Shown: positions 41,824 through 50,270 of the stretch, piece after piece | Layout of the letters: every line of letters starts with the position of its first letter | Numbering within the stretch: the stretch's first letter is position 1 | Source of the DNA: Thermoactinospora rubra | Lineage (GTDB): Bacteria > Actinomycetota > Actinomycetes > Streptosporangiales > Streptosporangiaceae | Length of the DNA: 64,000 bases | Assembly: GCF_002093975.1 (NCBI RefSeq) | Contig: NZ_MSZZ01000010.1 | Location: 1 to 64,000 of the forward strand | Reading direction: 5' to 3' | Notes under the pieces: model-generated | What the model saw: only the letters and a program-made list of their open reading frames with translations | What the model was told of the DNA's origin: nothing | The model's database searches: none | Position numbers and translations under genes: made by a program

Positions 41824-42768
41824 ATGACCCCGACAACGTCGTCGTTCGCCGTCGAGGTGGACCGCCTGCACAAGCGGTACGGCCCCAAGGTGGCCGTCGA
41901 GGAGGTCAGCCTGTCGGTCGCGACCGGTGAGATCTTCGGCATCCTGGGGCGCAACGGGGCCGGCAAGACGACCACCGTCGAGCTGATCGCCGGGCTCAGG
42001 AAGCCCGACCGCGGCGCCGTCCGCGTGCTCGGCCTGGACGTCCGGCGCGACCGGGCCCGGCTGCGCCAGGTTCTCGGCGTGCAGCTCCAGAACGCCACCC
42101 TGCCGTCCGCGCTCACGGTGACCGAGCTGGTCCGCCTGTTCGGCTCCTTCTACCCCGATCCGCTGCCGCCCGGCGAGCTGATCGAGTCGGTGGGCCTGAC
42201 GGCCTCCGGCCGCACCCGTTTCGAGAAGCTCTCCGGCGGCCAGCAGCAGCGGCTGTCGATCGCGCTCGCCCTGGTCGGACGGCCTCGGGTGGTGATCCTG
42301 GACGAGCTCACCACCGGTCTCGACCCGGAGGCGCGCCGCCAGATGTGGGCGACCGTGGAGCGGCTGCGCGAGTCCGGCGTGACCGTCCTGCTCGTCAGCC
42401 ACGCCATGGAGGAGGTCGAGCGGCTGTGCGACCGGGTCGCGCTGCTCGACGCCGGACGGGTCGTCGCCCTCGACTCGCCCTCGGGCCTCGTGCGCCGGGC
42501 CGGCTTCGCCCAGCGGGTCACCTTCCGCACGGCCACGCCCGTGCCGTGCGGCCTGCTGGAAGGGCTCGGCGAGGTCGAGCGGATCCGCGCCGACGGCGAC
42601 CGGGTCACCGTCGAAGGCCACGGCGACCTGCTCCAGGCCGTCAGCGTCGCGCTGGTGCGCGCGGGCGTCACGGTGACCGAGACCCGCAGCGAGCAGGCCA
42701 CCCTCGACGACGCCTTCGTCGCCCTGACCGGTCACCGGCTCGACCCCGAGGAGGAGAGGGTCCGATGA
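41824..42768 (+). CDS. ABC exporter ATP-binding protein (DrrA-like)
   Basis: 314 residues. Walker A GRNGAGKTTTVEL, signature KLSGGQQQRLSIALAL, Walker B VVILDELTTGLDPEA (Glu-Leu-Thr rather than the usual Glu-Pro-Thr), switch His in LLVSHAMEEVE. The C-terminal 90 residues are the DrrA-type regulatory extension. ATP-binding subunit of an ABC-2 exporter for drugs or lipids, made with the next gene's permease. Divergent from the two-component genes, 112 bases apart. Confidence 0.93.
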   Translation: MTPTTSSFAVEVDRLHKRYGPKVAVEEVSLSVATGEIFGILGRNGAGKTTTVELIAGLRKPDRGAVRVLGLDVRRDRARLRQVLGVQLQNATLPSALTVTELVRLFGSFYPDPLPPGELIESVGLTASGRTRFEKLSGGQQQRLSIALALVGRPRVVILDELTTGLDPEARRQMWATVERLRESGVTVLLVSHAMEEVERLCDRVALLDAGRVVALDSPSGLVRRAGFAQRVTFRTATPVPCGLLEGLGEVERIRADGDRVTVEGHGDLLQAVSVALVRAGVTVTETRSEQATLDDAFVALTGHRLDPEEERVR

Positions 42769-43526
42769 CCGAGGTACCCCTGCACCGCCCCGGCCCGCGG
42801 GCCTGGACCGCCCTGCTGGTCTGCGAGCTGAAGATGGTCTCCCGCGACACCGCCGGGCTGATCGTCCCGCTCGGCCTGCCGATGATCATCCTGCTGATGA
42901 GCGCCTCGCAGGGCGGACGGGTGGTCGGGAACGGCCGCACGGTGCTCGACGTGTACGTGCTGCCGCTGGTGTTCACCATGGTCGTGGCCATGACGGCGGT
43001 CGTGAACATGCCGAGCTTCCTGGCCTACTACCGCCGCACCGGCATCCTGCGGCGGCTCGGGGTGACGCCCGCCTCGCCCGCGCTGGTCCTGGTCGCCCAG
43101 GTGGTCGCCGGTGCGCTGCAGATGGCCGCCGGCGTGGGGGCCGCCTGGCTCGTGGCCCTGCTGGCGTTCGACGCCAACGCGCCGGCGCGCGTCGGGCCGG
43201 CGCTCGGCGTGCTGGCGCTCACGGTGACCGCCATGTACGCCGTCGGCATGGTCGTGGCCGCGCTCGCGCCGACCCCGAACTCCGCGATCGCGATCGGCCT
43301 GTGCGCCTTCTTCGCCCTGGGCGCCACCGGGGGGATGTTCGGCGGGCGCGACAGCCTCCCGGAGCCGCTGGCGGCGATCGGCGACCGGCTGCCGTTCGGC
43401 GCGGGCTCGCAAGCCCTGTCGGCCGCCTGGGCCGGCGCGCCGATCGAGGCCGGGTCCCTGATCGGGCTGTCCGTCACCGTCGTGGTGGGGAGCGTCGTCT
43501 CGGCGGCCTTCTTCCGCTGGGAGTAG
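42765..43526 (+). CDS. ABC-2 type exporter permease
   Basis: 253 residues from ATG 42765 (ATGA overlap with the ATPase gene). Six hydrophobic segments in the ABC-2 pattern, starting LLVCELKMVSRDTAGLIVPLG; the intracellular loop YYRRTGILRRLGVTPASP is the ABC-2 hallmark. Upstream in-frame sequence belongs to another frame of the ATPase gene and is excluded. Confidence 0.93.
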   Translation: MTEVPLHRPGPRAWTALLVCELKMVSRDTAGLIVPLGLPMIILLMSASQGGRVVGNGRTVLDVYVLPLVFTMVVAMTAVVNMPSFLAYYRRTGILRRLGVTPASPALVLVAQVVAGALQMAAGVGAAWLVALLAFDANAPARVGPALGVLALTVTAMYAVGMVVAALAPTPNSAIAIGLCAFFALGATGGMFGGRDSLPEPLAAIGDRLPFGAGSQALSAAWAGAPIEAGSLIGLSVTVVVGSVVSAAFFRWE

Positions 43527-43574
43527 GGCCCGGGACTCCCCTCGTGCTCCTCCGCGGGACCGGATTCGCCGATC

Positions 43575-45272
43575 TCAGCCCGCGAACGCCCCCGAGACGA
43601 GATCGTCGAAGCGCTCCAGCTCCTCCGCCGGGCGGTCGATGCCACGCAGCGGACCGTGATCCACCAGGTGCCTGTCGGCGTAGAGGCGGGCCACCAGAGC
43701 CTTGCGGGAGCCGTACCCGGACCGCTCCTCCCAGCCCGCCTGCTCCAGCAACACAGCCGCCGCGTAGACGTCCGCCATGAACTGGGCCAGCGGGAACAGC
43801 CGGGCCTCCGCCACCGGGGCGTCCAGGGAGGACCAGGCGGTGATCGCCTTGCGGAGGTCGTCGATCCTGCCGCGGACCAGATCCGCGGTCGCGGGATCGC
43901 CCGGCGGCGCCTGGCCGACGGCGGCCTCCAGCCGCTCCAGGAACGGCTCGTGGGCGCTCTCGCGCAGCATCGCCCGCCGTACGTCCAGGCACAGGATGTT
44001 GTCCCCGCCCTCCCAGATGGGGTTGACCTGCGCGTCGCGCAGGAGCCTGGCGACGGGCCACTGCTCGATGTAGCCGTTGCCGCCGTGGATCTCGACGGCG
44101 TCGCTCGCCGCGGTGACGCCGAGCCGGGCCGCGCGCAGCTTGATGATCGGGGGCGCGAGCCTGAGCCGGGGCCCGCAGTGGCCGTCGAAGACCAGCGCCT
44201 GGGCCGCCTCGACCTCGACGATGAGCTCGGCGAGCTTGCGGCGCATGAGCGGCTGGTCGATGAGGCGCCTGCCGAAGGCCTCGCGCGCGCTCGCGTAGCA
44301 GATCGACTCCACCAGCGCCCGGCGGGCCACGCCCACGCCCATCATGGCCACGCCCAGCCGGGAGGCGTTGGTGAGCTTCATCATCGTGCCCAGGCCCGAG
44401 CCGGACCCCTCGCCGGCCAGCAGGAAGCCCTCCGCACCGGCCAGCTCGACCTCGGCGGAGGCCACCGAGCGGGTGCCGAGCTTGTCCTTCAGGCGGCGGA
44501 TCTTCACGGCGTTGCGCGACCCGTCGCGCCGCTCGCGCAGCACCAGGAACGGCTTGATGTCGCCCTCGGGCAGCCGGGCCAGCACGACGAAGGCCGAGCC
44601 GCCCGCGTTGGAGGCGAACCACTTCAGCCCGGTCAGGCTCCAGGCGTCGCCGTCCGGGACCGCGGTGGTCTCCAGCGCGGCCAGGTCCGAGCCGCCGGTG
44701 CGCTCGGTGAACATCTGAGCGGCCTCGCCGGAGTAGAACCCGTTGGCGAAGATCGCGCGGACCCGGGCGCGGACGTCCTCGGGCGCGTACTTCTCGGCCA
44801 GGCCGACCACCATGTCCCCGCCCGTGCCGAGCGCGCAGCCCATCCCGATGTCGGCCTGGTCGAGCAGGTACGTCCAGGCGGCTCCCAGCGCGACCGGGTC
44901 CGCGCCGTTGGCCCGGGCCTGGTCGGCGAAGCCGGGCGAGGTGAAGTTGTTCGCCATGAGCGCGTCCCTGGCCCGCTCGAAGGAGGGCGGCATGACGACC
45001 TCGCTGACGTCGCGCCCCCACCGGTCGTAACGCTCCAGCCGGGGCGGGTTGCGGTCGGTCTCCTCCGCGCAGCGGGCCACCAGGCCGCCCATGAGCCCGC
45101 CCAGCTTCTCCAGGTACGGCTCGGCCCAGGCGTAGCCCTCGCCCAGGTGGCGGCGCATGAGCAGCTGGAGGGCGGGGTCGGCGGTCCACCAGTTGCGCCC
45201 GGCCGCGCCCTGGTAGCGCTCAGTCGCGTAGCGATCGCTGCCGTCGAACGGTTCGATGAGATAGCGGCCCAT
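43575..45272 (-). CDS. AidB-like acyl-CoA dehydrogenase family flavoprotein
   Basis: 565 residues from ATG 45272, which has no ribosome site and may be leaderless. N-terminal AidB-type cap region, FAD/substrate blocks GCALGTGGDMVVGLAEKY, MFTERTGGSDLAALET, WSLTGLKWFASNAGGSAFVVLAR, and the C-terminal EIHGGNGYIEQWPVARLLRDA then NPIWEGGDNILCLDVRRAML. Members oxidise acyl-CoA thioesters or act in alkylation protection. A related degenerate copy sits at 36180-36640. It is divergent from a PaaX-type regulator with only 30 bases between, so PaaX control is likely. Confidence 0.9.
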   Translation of the reverse strand: MGRYLIEPFDGSDRYATERYQGAAGRNWWTADPALQLLMRRHLGEGYAWAEPYLEKLGGLMGGLVARCAEETDRNPPRLERYDRWGRDVSEVVMPPSFERARDALMANNFTSPGFADQARANGADPVALGAAWTYLLDQADIGMGCALGTGGDMVVGLAEKYAPEDVRARVRAIFANGFYSGEAAQMFTERTGGSDLAALETTAVPDGDAWSLTGLKWFASNAGGSAFVVLARLPEGDIKPFLVLRERRDGSRNAVKIRRLKDKLGTRSVASAEVELAGAEGFLLAGEGSGSGLGTMMKLTNASRLGVAMMGVGVARRALVESICYASAREAFGRRLIDQPLMRRKLAELIVEVEAAQALVFDGHCGPRLRLAPPIIKLRAARLGVTAASDAVEIHGGNGYIEQWPVARLLRDAQVNPIWEGGDNILCLDVRRAMLRESAHEPFLERLEAAVGQAPPGDPATADLVRGRIDDLRKAITAWSSLDAPVAEARLFPLAQFMADVYAAAVLLEQAGWEERSGYGSRKALVARLYADRHLVDHGPLRGIDRPAEELERFDDLVSGAFAG

Positions 45273-45302
45273 GGCGCGAGTGTTACATATACTCGACACG
45301 CG
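45273..45302. promoter_or_regulatory. 30-base divergent promoter region, probably leaderless transcripts
   Basis: The region between two divergent ATGs contains TATACT (45288-45293) as a -10 for the plus-strand gene and, on the other strand, TATATG/TATGTA. Neither gene has a ribosome site, so both mRNAs probably start at or near the ATG and the two promoters overlap. A PaaX-type repressor bound here would control both. Confidence 0.5.
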
Positions 45303-46025
45303 ATGGAAGAGCGTAATACCCTCAGTGCCCGCTCGGCCGTGCTCAGCGCGCTGCTCGGCTCCCACCCGCCCCGGCTGAGCGCGCGCCACCTGGTGCGCAT
45401 CGGCGAGCTGTTCGGCATCGCCGAGGGCACCGTGCGGGTGGCGCTGTCGCGCATGGTCGCCGCGGGCGACCTCGTCCAGGACGACGGCCGCTACACGCTG
45501 TCGGAGCGGCTCAAGGAACGGCAGGCCCGCCAGGACGAGAGCCGCGACCCGCACACTCGGCCGTGGGACGGCACGTGGGAGATCGCCATCGTCACCGCCG
45601 AGCGCCGGGCCCCCGCGGACCGGGCGGCGCTGCGGGACACGATGACGCGGCTGCGCCTGGCCGAGCTGCGGGAGGGGGCGTGGATGCGGCCGGCCAACCT
45701 GGTCAGGTCGTGGCCGGAGATCGTGCCGGCCCAGTGCACGCTGATCGAGGGGCGGCCGCGGCGGGACCCCACGCCACTGCTGTGGGACCTGGAGGGCTGG
45801 GCCGCCGAGGCACGCCGTCTGGAGCGCGCCCTGGCCTCGGCCGGCGAGAGCTCGCTGGCCGAGGGCTTCCTGCTGTCCGCCAAGGTCCTGCGCCACCTGC
45901 TGAAGGACCCCCTGCTGCCGGCCGAGCTGCTGCCGCCCGGCTGGCCGGGGGCCGAGCTGCGCAGGACCTACGACGCCTTCGACCGCGCCTACCGCGAAGT
46001 CCTGGCCCGGCACCTCACGGACTGA
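45303..46025 (+). CDS. PaaX-family transcriptional regulator
   Basis: 240 residues from ATG 45303. The N-terminal winged HTH includes SARHLVRIGELFGIAEGTVR and VALSRMVAAGDLVQDDGRYT, the PaaX pattern; the C-terminal PaaX domain has RPWDGTWEIAIVTAERR and AQCTLIEGRP. PaaX-type repressors sense acyl-CoA (classically phenylacetyl-CoA). Divergent from an acyl-CoA dehydrogenase, so an acyl-CoA ligand is plausible. Confidence 0.9.
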   Translation: MEERNTLSARSAVLSALLGSHPPRLSARHLVRIGELFGIAEGTVRVALSRMVAAGDLVQDDGRYTLSERLKERQARQDESRDPHTRPWDGTWEIAIVTAERRAPADRAALRDTMTRLRLAELREGAWMRPANLVRSWPEIVPAQCTLIEGRPRRDPTPLLWDLEGWAAEARRLERALASAGESSLAEGFLLSAKVLRHLLKDPLLPAELLPPGWPGAELRRTYDAFDRAYREVLARHLTD

Positions 46026-46026
46026 C

Positions 46027-46071
46027 CCTCACAGGGGGACGCCTCACAAGAGGACCCCTCACAGGGGGACG
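46027..46071. repeat. 15-bp tandem repeat, three copies
   Basis: CCTCACAGGGGGACG at 46027-46041, CCTCACAAGAGGACC at 46042-46056 and CCTCACAGGGGGACG at 46057-46071. The first and third units are identical. The third unit encodes the last codons and stop of the minus-strand gene 46059-47102; the other two repeat that end just downstream and would each supply another in-frame stop. Confidence 0.85.
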
Positions 46072-47102
46072 CCGAAGATCGCCCGCCGGTTCCTGAACTC
46101 GGTCACGCTCCACAGCCGCCCGTCCTGGACCGTGAGGTCCTCCGGCCCGATCACCCACGGCCGCACGGCAGGCGGCTCCCCCGGCCGCCCGACGACCAGC
46201 CGCCCGTTCCTCTGGTTGCGCGCGCCCTGGCTCAGGTACCACCTCTCCCCGACCGACACCGCCCCCTGCACCATCTCCACGCCCAGGTGGAAGGCGTCCC
46301 GGGGCTCGCCGGAGGCGAGCGTCCCGTCGCCGCCCAGGTCCCACCGCGCCACCCGCCCGTTTCCGTGGCCCTCGCGGTACTCCCCCGACGCCAGCGTGCC
46401 GCTGTCGCGGTCCACCCCCACGAAGGAGAAGACGGCGTCCTTGCCCCCGGCCAGCCAGAAGTCGGTCTGCGGGATCACGTACCGGTACCCGAAGGCGTGG
46501 AAGCGCCCGCCGTGGCGGCCGACGCGGGCCGGGTCGCCCAGGTCGGGCTGGGCCGTCCGCAGGTCGAGGATGTTGTTCAGGTCGAACACCCGCAGCCCCC
46601 GGCCGGTGTCCGCGACGTAGAGCAGGTCGCCGACCCACCCGCAGCCGCCGGCGTGGATGTCGATGGGCCCGTAGGAGCCGTCCGGCTTGGCGTCCACCAG
46701 CAGGCAGTGCCGGTACCTCAGCGTCCGCGGCTGGAGGAAGGTGAGGCGGATCCCCCGCTCGGGCACCGGCGGCTGGGGCTTGAAGTACCAGGTCACCGCG
46801 AACACCGGCACCCCCGCCTCGCCGGAGTCGGCCGAGCCGGTCAGCCCTTGCGGGTACCAGTCGGCGGTGTCCTGGTCCTCGGCGTCGAAGGCGTACCAGT
46901 CCACCGGCCCGGGCTTCATGGTCCCGATGAAGCCGGCCGCGCCCCGCCGCACGGCGGTCCGGTTGGCCTGGGCCACCACCGCCTCCACCGCCGTGGCGCC
47001 GATCTCGCCGGCGAGCTTGGCCGCCCCTTCGGCGAAGCCGCCCGTCGCGCGCCGCAGGACGAAGGGCGTCCTGTCGGCCGCGGTCATCCCCGTTGTCGTC
47101 AT
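46059..47102 (-). CDS. uncharacterised protein with beta-propeller-like features
   Basis: 347 residues, no signal peptide or membrane segments. The pattern of short strands and turn motifs (GGCGWVGDLLYVADTGRGLRVFDLNNILDL, HAFGYRYVIPQTDFW, FSFVGVDRDSGTLASGEY, GERWYLSQGARNQR, GPEDLTVQDGRLWSVTEF) suggests a beta-propeller. No catalytic motif is evident. Its stop lies in a 15-bp triplicate repeat. Lies 46 bases downstream of the GCS2-family ligase gene on the same strand, so the two may be co-transcribed. Confidence 0.75.
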   Translation of the reverse strand: MTTTGMTAADRTPFVLRRATGGFAEGAAKLAGEIGATAVEAVVAQANRTAVRRGAAGFIGTMKPGPVDWYAFDAEDQDTADWYPQGLTGSADSGEAGVPVFAVTWYFKPQPPVPERGIRLTFLQPRTLRYRHCLLVDAKPDGSYGPIDIHAGGCGWVGDLLYVADTGRGLRVFDLNNILDLRTAQPDLGDPARVGRHGGRFHAFGYRYVIPQTDFWLAGGKDAVFSFVGVDRDSGTLASGEYREGHGNGRVARWDLGGDGTLASGEPRDAFHLGVEMVQGAVSVGERWYLSQGARNQRNGRLVVGRPGEPPAVRPWVIGPEDLTVQDGRLWSVTEFRNRRAIFGVPL

Positions 47103-47148
47103 AACCGCTTGGACGGGCCAGGCGGCGGCGAAGTTTCCTCCCCTTCCC

Positions 47149-48579
47149 CTACCGCCACAGGTGCACCGGCACCCCCGACAGCGCGTTCTCGCGGTAGGCC
47201 CGCACCAGCCGGCCGGCGTCGCCCTCGAACCTGCCCTCGAACCTGCGCTGCCAGGCCGCCCCGGTCTGCCCGGTGAGGACCCGCTGCCGGACGGTGTCCA
47301 GCGCGCGGTCGACGTCCGAGGGCACCACCCCGGCCTCCAGCAGGGCGGCCCTGGCCTGCGGCAGCAGGGTGAGGATCAGGTCGGGGGCCAGCGTCTCGCC
47401 CGTCCGGCCGGGCCAGGAGAGCTTGGCCTCCAGGCCGTGCATCGCGGCGCGGTAGAAGTTCTGGTAGGCCTCGCCGAACCGGTAGACGGTCAAATCGCGC
47501 TCGGCCTCCGCCAGCGTGAGCCCGAGCAGGAAGGCCGTGTTCGCGGTCATGTCCGCGCAGGTGGGGCCGGCGGGCAGGGCGCGCATCTCGATCCTGAGGT
47601 GCCCGCCGTCCGCCGGGTCGTAGACCGGCCTGTTCCACATCCAGACCGTGCCCATGTGCAGCCGCAGCTCCTCCAGCCGCGGGATGCCGCCCCGCCGTAC
47701 CCGCTCCCGCTGGTCGGGCGCTTCGGACAGGGCGGGCAGCACGGGCTCGTAGTCGCGCACGCAGCGTTCGAAGACCTCGTGCGCCCCCTCGCGCACCCAG
47801 TCGGAGCCGAAGGTGACGCGGCCGTCCTTGCGATACAGGCGGCCCACGTCGCGGTCGTCGGCCGCCTCCTCCATCAGGGCGATCCTGGTCTCCTCCCACA
47901 GCTGCCGGCCCAGGAACAGCGGCGAGTTGCCCGAGGCCGCCAGCACCGGGCCGATGGCCAGCTGGGCGGCGTTGTACAGGCGCGCGAAGCGCTCGGGCGG
48001 GGTGCGCAGGTGCACCTGCCAGGAGGTGTTGGCGGCCTCGAGGATCACGTCTTCGACGACCAGCTCCAGATCGTCGATCCTGACCACGAACGGCTCCAGC
48101 CGCACCCGGCGGATGCCGCGGCTGAGCGCCCGGTAGCGGGCCTCGTCGGTCATGGTCTGCTGGGTGAAGTCGCCGGTGCCCAGCGTGGGCAGGATGCCGA
48201 TCGGCAGCGCGCCCCCGCCCAGCCCGCCCGCCACCCGGTCCACCAGCCGGACGATCTCCTGGCTCTCCGCGCCCAGCCGCTCGAAGGGGGCGCCCGCGAG
48301 CGGGACGGGCGTGAGGTTGGCCTCGACGTTGAACCGGCCGAGCTCCACGGTCAGCCGGGGGTCGCCGGCCGCCTCCAGCAGCTCGCGGTTGCGCGGCAGC
48401 GGCTGGCCCGCCGCGTCGACGAGGAACAGCTCCAGCTCGGCCCCGACCGTCGGCGGCCCCTGGCCGAAGCCCGGCCGGTCGAGCAGCTCACGCAGCGCTT
48501 CGAGCTGCTCCTCCAGCCGTTCGCCGAAGCGGGCGAACTCCGCCTCGGAGAAGCGTTCTCTGTCCAGCTCCTGTCCCAT
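47149..48579 (-). CDS. glutamate-cysteine ligase (GCS2) family protein
   Basis: 476 residues from ATG 48579 with GGGGAGGC upstream. GCS2 features: TVGAELELFLVDAAGQPLPR (N-terminal Glu-rich ATP-grasp-like sheet), ELGRFNVEANLTPVPLAG, ILPTLGTGDFTQQTMTDE, LEAANTSWQVHLRTPPE, GHLRIEMRALPAGPTCADM, YRFGEAYQNFY. These enzymes join glutamate to an amine; in actinomycetes, family members serve mycothiol-independent roles such as ergothioneine (EgtA) or unknown amide synthesis. No other egt genes are in view, so the acceptor is unknown. Confidence 0.85.
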   Translation of the reverse strand: MGQELDRERFSEAEFARFGERLEEQLEALRELLDRPGFGQGPPTVGAELELFLVDAAGQPLPRNRELLEAAGDPRLTVELGRFNVEANLTPVPLAGAPFERLGAESQEIVRLVDRVAGGLGGGALPIGILPTLGTGDFTQQTMTDEARYRALSRGIRRVRLEPFVVRIDDLELVVEDVILEAANTSWQVHLRTPPERFARLYNAAQLAIGPVLAASGNSPLFLGRQLWEETRIALMEEAADDRDVGRLYRKDGRVTFGSDWVREGAHEVFERCVRDYEPVLPALSEAPDQRERVRRGGIPRLEELRLHMGTVWMWNRPVYDPADGGHLRIEMRALPAGPTCADMTANTAFLLGLTLAEAERDLTVYRFGEAYQNFYRAAMHGLEAKLSWPGRTGETLAPDLILTLLPQARAALLEAGVVPSDVDRALDTVRQRVLTGQTGAAWQRRFEGRFEGDAGRLVRAYRENALSGVPVHLWR

Positions 48580-48613
48580 GCCTCCCCTCTGTCCCCACGG
48601 AGGGCGTCGACAC

Positions 48614-49321
48614 CTACCAGGGCAAAGAACCGTCGTCCTGCAGGTAGGCACCGGTCGGGCCGTCCTCGTCCAGGGTGGCCAGCCGTACGGCTATCGCGGC
48701 CCCCTGGGCGGCGGTCCGGTGGCCGCTGTGGCCGTTGAGGTCGGTGGCGCAGTAGCCGGGGTTGGCGGCGTTGACCTTGATCGAGGTGTCCCACAGCTCC
48801 TTGGCGTAGGCGACGGTGATCATGTTGAGCGCCGACTTGGAGGAGTTGTAGGCCATGTAGTTGTGCGGCCACCAGGGGGATTCGGGGTCGCGCGCCAGCG
48901 TCAGCGACCCGAGCTCGCTGGACATGTTGACGATCCGCGCCGCCGGGGCCCGGCGCAGCAGCGGCAGCGTGGCGTTGGTGACGGCGACCACGCCGAAGAC
49001 GTTGACGTCGTAGATCTGCCGCAGGACGTCGACCGGCGTGGCGCTGGGCCGGGGATCGTCCTGCCAGACGACGATCCCGGCGTTGTTCACGAGGATGTCG
49101 AGCTTGCCGTACTCGGCCTCCAGCCACTTGGCGGCGGCCTCGACGGTGGCGGGGTCGGTGACGTCGAGCCGGACGTACGGCTGGCCGAGCCGTCGCGCGG
49201 CGTCCCGGCCCCGCTCCTCGTCGCGCGCTCCGATGACGGCGGTGATGCCGAGCTCGCCGAGCTGCCGCGCGATCTCGAAGCCGATGCCCTTGTTGGCGCC
49301 TGTGATGAGAGCTGTCTTCAT
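48614..49321 (-). CDS. short-chain dehydrogenase, carbonyl-reductase type
   Basis: 235 residues. Classic SDR: TALITGANKGIGFEIARQLG (TGxxxGxG), LDILVNNAGIVVW, catalytic Ser in ARIVNMSSELGS, YxxxK as YNSSKSALN. Close to carbonyl-reductase/CBR1-like SDRs frequent in actinomycetes. Divergent from an MmyB-type XRE regulator, a pairing often seen in Streptomyces-like genomes, which suggests the regulator controls it. Confidence 0.93.
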   Translation of the reverse strand: MKTALITGANKGIGFEIARQLGELGITAVIGARDEERGRDAARRLGQPYVRLDVTDPATVEAAAKWLEAEYGKLDILVNNAGIVVWQDDPRPSATPVDVLRQIYDVNVFGVVAVTNATLPLLRRAPAARIVNMSSELGSLTLARDPESPWWPHNYMAYNSSKSALNMITVAYAKELWDTSIKVNAANPGYCATDLNGHSGHRTAAQGAAIAVRLATLDEDGPTGAYLQDDGSLPW

Positions 49322-49423
49322 GCCTTCGAGGCTGCGGGCGGGGCGAGCGGACCGGGAGAGACCCGCTCATGCTGGGATCGGCGGTACCACCCTCGCGGGG
49401 TGCCCGCGGCGCATCATGGAGTC

Positions 49424-50254
49424 ATGAACCGTCAGGAACTGGCCGCCTTTCTCCGCAGCCGCCGGGCCCGGCTCCGCCCCCGGGATGTCGGGCTGCCCGA
49501 GCAGGGGAACCGGCGCACCCCGGGCCTGCGCCGCCAGGAGGTCGCCCAGCTGGCGGGCATGTCGATCGACTACTACATCCGGCTGGAGCAGGGCCGCGGC
49601 CCGCAGCCGTCGCGTCAGGTGCTCAACTCCCTGGCCCGCGCGCTGGTGCTCACCCAGGACGAGCGGGCCCACCTGTTCCGCGTGGCCGGGCAGCCGGTGG
49701 AGTCCACCACGCGCCGCCGCGACGTCCCGCCGAGCGTGCTGCACCTGATCTCCTTCCTGGAGGAGGTGCCCGCCTACGTGCTCGACGCCGCCTACACCAT
49801 CGTCGCGGCCAATCCCATGGCGAACGCGCTCATGGACGGCGTGATGGAGCAGCCGATCGAGCAGCGCAACGTCATCCGCTGGTGCTTCATGGCGCCCGAC
49901 ATCGCCGCCCACCTGGACGACGAGGAGCGGGGCCGCTTCGCCCGAGCCTCGGTGGCCGACCTGCGCGTGGCCGCCGGCCGCTATCCGGACGATCCGGAGA
50001 TCCAGGTGCTGGTGGCCGAGATGCTGGCGTTGAGCCCGGAGTTCGCGCGGCTGTGGGCCGAGCATGAGGTGGAGGTCCGCAGGATGCAGCGCAAGACGAT
50101 CCACCACCCGGCGGTCGGCGAGATCCACGCGATCTGCCAGGTGCTGCCCGTCCCCGACCGCGACGACCTGCGCCTGGTCCTCTACACCACCGAGCCGGGT
50201 TCGCCCTCGCACCTGGCGCTGCGCAGGCTCCGTGAGCTGATCGCGGCACGCTGA
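49424..50254 (+). CDS. XRE-type regulator with MmyB-like ligand domain
   Basis: 276 residues from ATG 49424. The N-terminal HTH_31/XRE domain is RRTPGLRRQEVAQLAGMSID then YYIRLEQGRGPQPSRQVL; the C-terminal PAS-like MmyB domain (about 100-276) starts VLHLISFLEEVPAYVLDAAYT and ends LVLYTTEPGSPSHLALRRLR. MmyB domains are reported to bind fatty acids. Likely regulates the divergent SDR gene. Confidence 0.93.
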   Translation: MNRQELAAFLRSRRARLRPRDVGLPEQGNRRTPGLRRQEVAQLAGMSIDYYIRLEQGRGPQPSRQVLNSLARALVLTQDERAHLFRVAGQPVESTTRRRDVPPSVLHLISFLEEVPAYVLDAAYTIVAANPMANALMDGVMEQPIEQRNVIRWCFMAPDIAAHLDDEERGRFARASVADLRVAAGRYPDDPEIQVLVAEMLALSPEFARLWAEHEVEVRRMQRKTIHHPAVGEIHAICQVLPVPDRDDLRLVLYTTEPGSPSHLALRRLRELIAAR

Positions 50255-50270
50255 CCTCTACGCTCGTCCC

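Noticed and set aside
43656..45302. Upstream extension of the PaaX frame across the acyl-CoA dehydrogenase gene
   Set aside because: Open only because of composition; PaaX homology starts at ATG 45303.
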